Below, piece by piece: positions 60,803-64,000 of a DNA stretch of 64,000 bases. Below the pieces are notes generated by a model. It was given only the letters and a program-made list of their open reading frames with translations. It was not told the origin of the DNA and made no database searches. The stretch comes from Adiantum capillus-veneris (taxonomy: Eukaryota > Streptophyta > Polypodiopsida > Polypodiales > Pteridaceae): NCBI GenBank assembly GCA_014529385.2, contig CM043962.1:124170470-124234469 (forward strand), read 5' to 3'. Numbering within the stretch: the first letter of the stretch is position 1; each line of letters opens with the position of its first letter. Both the position numbers and the translations under genes were made by a program.

Positions 60803-61755
60803 TGTTAAGGCGGTTACACCGCTAGCGGAAGCTAAATAGCGAGAACTCAACCAACAACAGAATTTGTCAGACGAGGACGGAGCTTGACCCGCAGGCGCAT
60901 GGAAACAACTAGGTGGGTGTCAAATCACCTACTCGACCTTCTAATGACAACCACTACTAAGGAAATCAAATCTAAGTTCTAAAATACGCAAGTGACTGAA
61001 ATCCGTACTAAGAACGAATGCTATACGAAACAGGATCTAGAATCATTGAATCGATCTGAAACTCAAGGGGAAGTCTATACACTAGGTAAGAACAACACCC
61101 TAAAGACTTGAACTGCAAAATCAACCTATAACCACTCCGTGCGGCAAACGCGTATGAAGACAGGCCAAAAAATACAGGTGACCGAAACTTGACCCCGATG
61201 GTACTAATGCGTAGCTCTACTCGTTGTGGTTCTATAGATATGTTGCACGCTCTATTCCGACACACGAGTTGGAAGAAAACTCACACCGAAGCTCGTAGAA
61301 ACATACCACACATAGAAGCCGATAGCGCGCACTCTTGGTATCTGTGCGTAGCTCTCACCGTTGCTAACACAATGGCGGTGTCGCTTCTCCAATGGCGGCC
61401 CCGTAGCTCGCGTAGCAAGAAGATAAGACTCTCTCTCTCTCTCTCTCAGACACAGTCACGGCGCTCAAAAACTCACTTTGATTAATAATTGAATCTCTTT
61501 TAGGTTACAAAACTTTGTCTTATATACCTCAGCCTTGGAGGTGAGAACATCTCTAATTATTTACATCAACAGGTGAAATTACTTCGGGATTACAAGCTGG
61601 AATTTCAATTGAGTCCTGTTACTTAATGAATGTCTCAAATCAAAATTAATGTCGGAAAGACATTTATTACAATCAATGGTTACAAAATGATGGGTGTGAG
61701 CAAAAATGTGGGTGTGATCCTCTGCTGGCTCAACACTTCCTCTGCTGGCTCAACA
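60803..61755 (-). repeat. 5' LTR of element B
   Basis: 953 bp, TGTTAAGG...CTCAACA, followed by ATGCA. It has two copies of the 20-bp end unit. Confidence 0.95.
61518..61527 (-). promoter_or_regulatory. TATA-like box of the B 5' LTR
   Basis: GTATATAAGA on the minus strand, in the same position as in the other three LTRs. Confidence 0.65.
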
Positions 61756-61760
61756 ATGCA

Positions 61761-62109
61761 CTTTAATGGCTAGCATGATAGTAGGAAAGTGATTTTGGAA
61801 CATGCATACAACCTCCACACCGTTTAGTTTGGCGGATGGTATGGAATCTACATGGATCTCCTTTTGGGAGATCCATTGCACCAAATTTGAAAGTTTGTAG
61901 ATTGTGGTACGGACGCAAGAGACAAACAAAAGGATAGCAATATGTGCATGTGCGCATATTCCTATGGACTGAACAAAAATTATCTGTTGTTAAGAGTAAT
62001 AAGCTCACCCATGCTTGTATATTTACGAAGATAGACTCGTGGTCAAGGTATCATCAAGTACGTATTATACTTTTCAATATACCCAAAAGTATGTTTTGAA
62101 CAAGGTTTT
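61761..62109. other. sequence right of element B
   Basis: No gene seen. It may be the 5' part of the decayed gypsy element that becomes recognisable from 62110. Confidence 0.45.
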
Positions 62110-63999
62110 AGACACTGAGTTTTTGATATGCTCTTTGGGCTGCACCAGCAACTTTCATGACACTTATAGACAATGTCTTGAAATCATATATGGGCAAGTT
62201 TATTATTGTTTTCCTCAATGACATTCTAATCTATAGTGCCTCTGAAGAGGAGCATTTACAACATCTAAAGCATGTGTTTTAATTGTTATGGCAAAATAAG
62301 TTATATACCAAAGGATCCAAGTGCGATTTTTTCAAGGATAAAGCTCACTATTCTAGGCATATATCTCAGTTTCCAGTCTTCATATAAATGAATCCAAGGT
62401 TGATGCCATTCAGAGATGGACTTCTCTCTTAGAAATACAAAAGAGATACAAATTTTATTGGGATTTGCACATTTTTATTAAAGGTTCATTAATAAAAAAC
62501 TATGCTCATATTGCTATTTTGATGACAAACCAAATGAAAGCCAAGAGGAACACTTTTTAGTGGAGAGAAGCTCAACAAAAAAAGTTTTGATGCTCTCAAG
62601 GACGCACTAGTTGCAACTCCTATTCTAGCTATTGGGGATCCTTTGAAACCATTTGTGTTAGAAATGGTTTCTAGTAACCATGCTATTGGAGCATTCCTTC
62701 TACACTAGAGAAAGACAATTACATTTGAAAGTAAGAAGCTTGATTCTATAGAGTAGAATTCTTTTGCTTACAAAAGAGAACTCTATGCAATAGTGTCTAC
62801 TTTGAAAATATGCCAATGTTATTTGTATGGAGCTTAGTTTGAGATTGTATTTGACCATGAAAGTGTAAATGGTTTACACAACAAATATATTTGATTGTTG
62901 AAATGCTAGGTGGGTTGAGATTTTTTATGCAAAGCTCTGATATACTAAAGGATTATACAGTTTGGTAGTTGATGCTCTTAATCGTATGCCTAAACTAAGA
63001 TTCAAAGTGAGTTTTTGGAATCTCTCAAGGGAAAATATGATCATGATGAAACATACTCAAACATGTGGAGCCATGTGAGAAAAAGGAGTCGTTTTCACTC
63101 AAAAATTGGTAGTGTGTATTTAATCTCCATACGCAATCCTCCTCTTTTGAGTGATGAGCTAGAGAGATGGAAGAAATTCTCCATAGATGACGTACTCCAC
63201 AATGGGAGAGTTTGTGTACCAATAGACATAGAGATTTGTTGAGAGTTCTTTATGAATGTCATGACAATCCTAGTGCAAGGCACCCATGCATAAAGAAAAC
63301 TTATGCACTCATACCATGACATTTTTATTGGCCAAGTTTACATTGGTATGTTCAAGACCATGTCTTGCATTGCCAAAAACGTCAAGTGAAAAAAATAGAG
63401 TTCCTTAAAGTAATAGGTCTGTTGCATCCATTGTAGATTTTTCATGGTAAATGGGAAAGTATCTCTATGGAATTTCATTTGTTTTTACCAACCACTGTAC
63501 AAGGTCATGACTTGGTACGTGTGGTCATAAATTGGTTGACTAAACTTTGCAAGTTTAGTTCAACCAAGTGCACAATTAAAAATTCATAATTAGCTACATT
63601 ATTTGTGACAATTTTTATAGGATCTATGGGTTGCCCAATGATATTGTGAGTGATTGTGATCCCAAGTTTAACAACCATTTTTGGAGATTTGTATTCGATT
63701 GGGTACACAACTTAACATCAGCATTGCAGACCATCCTAAAATGGATGGTTAGACTGAACATGTGCAGATAGATAATATGCTACGCAAAAAAAGAAATCAA
63801 ATTAGGAAGATTATCTCCCTATTGTCTTTTGCTCTTTAAATATTACTAAAGTATGTGATGACTAGCTAGTTTTAGTCTTTTCATGCTTATCTATGGTTTT
63901 TAGAGTATGTCACCAATTATGGTGGGGTTGGCAAGTGAGAAACTTTAGCAAGTTGCGAACTTTTTCCAAGACCACATGGAATATTGACACTAGCTCATC
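62110..63999 (+). pseudogene. decayed chromovirus-like Ty3/gypsy pol
   Basis: The plus strand in shifting frames gives APATFMTLIDNVLKSYMGKF, VFLNDILIYSASEEEHLQHL (YxDD changed to FLND) and RT connection/RNase H traces near 62500-62950. Integrase pieces follow: a KTYALIP...FYWPSLHWYVQ finger region (about 63290-63400), KWESISMEF, VVINWLTKLCKF, and HxxxPxxI/DRxPxF-like traces up to 63740. There are many stops. The style (no second RNase H, FIIVFLDDILIYS-like RT) is of the chromovirus branch, unlike A, B and C. Confidence 0.7.
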
Positions 64000-64000
64000 A

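Larger units (their letters stand above)
42720..61755 (-). mobile_element. element B: Ty3/gypsy element with full domain set, duplicated protease and duplicated integrase finger
   Basis: 19,036 bp flanked by ATGCA (42715-42719, 61756-61760). LTRs of 935 and 953 bp with about 14 substitutions between them (about 1.5%). It is the sister of A and still holds the 3,477 bp that A lost. Coding order on the minus strand: gag extension, gag, PR1, linker, RT, RNase H, HHCC1, HHCC2, integrase core, GPY/F, PR2, W-x-x-K tail, spacer, ORF3. No aRNH or chromodomain was found. At least five frame changes and five nonsense codons break it. Confidence 0.93.

Noticed and set aside
62015-62221. 68-codon frame at the start of the gypsy remnant
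   Set aside because: It is in the wrong frame; the neighbouring frame gives the recognisable RT sequence.

Overview
This is repeat-dominated nuclear DNA from a land plant with a large genome. The evidence is nested Ty3/gypsy LTR retrotransposons with a plant-type tRNA-Asp primer site, a Tat-type element with the extra archaeal-like RNase H, CACTA and hAT DNA-transposon remnants, long GA/CT and CA microsatellites, and stop mutations concentrated at CHG cytosines. The species cannot be named from the sequence. No rRNA, tRNA gene, CRISPR array or bacterial-type operon was seen.

Layout. (1) 1-376 carries a piece of a coding exon that resumes in frame at 28371. (2) 381-28370 is element C, an old Tat-type Ty3/gypsy retrotransposon on the minus strand with about 2.6-2.75 kb LTRs full of microsatellites. 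Its integrase is interrupted by a solo LTR (D, 3642-4477, TSD TGGTG). Its right LTR is interrupted by element A (10334-25902, TSD CTTAT). (3) 28371-34397 holds the rest of the interrupted gene, a methyltransferase-like open frame, CT microsatellites and an intact 293-codon FCP1/HAD-type phosphatase frame. (4) 34398-36830 is a CACTA remnant. (5) 37190-39420 is a hAT remnant (BED finger, DUF659-like) with a 63-bp minisatellite in front and an inverted-repeat MITE inside. (6) 39621-40510 is a protein-kinase pseudogene, and 41070-42060 a 62-bp minisatellite. (7) 42720-61755 is element B (TSD ATGCA), a near-identical sister of A. (8) 62110-64000 is a decayed chromovirus-like gypsy fragment on the plus strand.

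The most interesting content is the A/B family. Its coding strand (minus) reads: LTR, tRNA-Asp PBS, leader with four copies of a 24-bp palindrome, then what was originally one open frame of about 3,200 codons. That frame encodes a gag N-terminal extension, gag with two unusual zinc knuckles, protease 1, a charged linker, RT, RNase H, two tandem integrase HHCC domains, a DD35E core, a GPY/F module, a second retropepsin-like protease and a W-x-x-K repeat tail. Then come a spacer with five more palindromes, a separate 1,091-codon ORF3 without membrane segments, a polypurine tract and the LTR. Two proteases flanking pol and a duplicated HHCC module are not the textbook layout of plant Ty3/gypsy elements.

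B keeps RT, RNase H and integrase but has nonsense and frameshift breaks. A lacks exactly 3,477 bp (RT to integrase core), removed in frame between 4-bp TCAG repeats, and so is a natural non-autonomous derivative that keeps gag, both proteases and a full-length ORF3. Neither copy looks able to move by itself.
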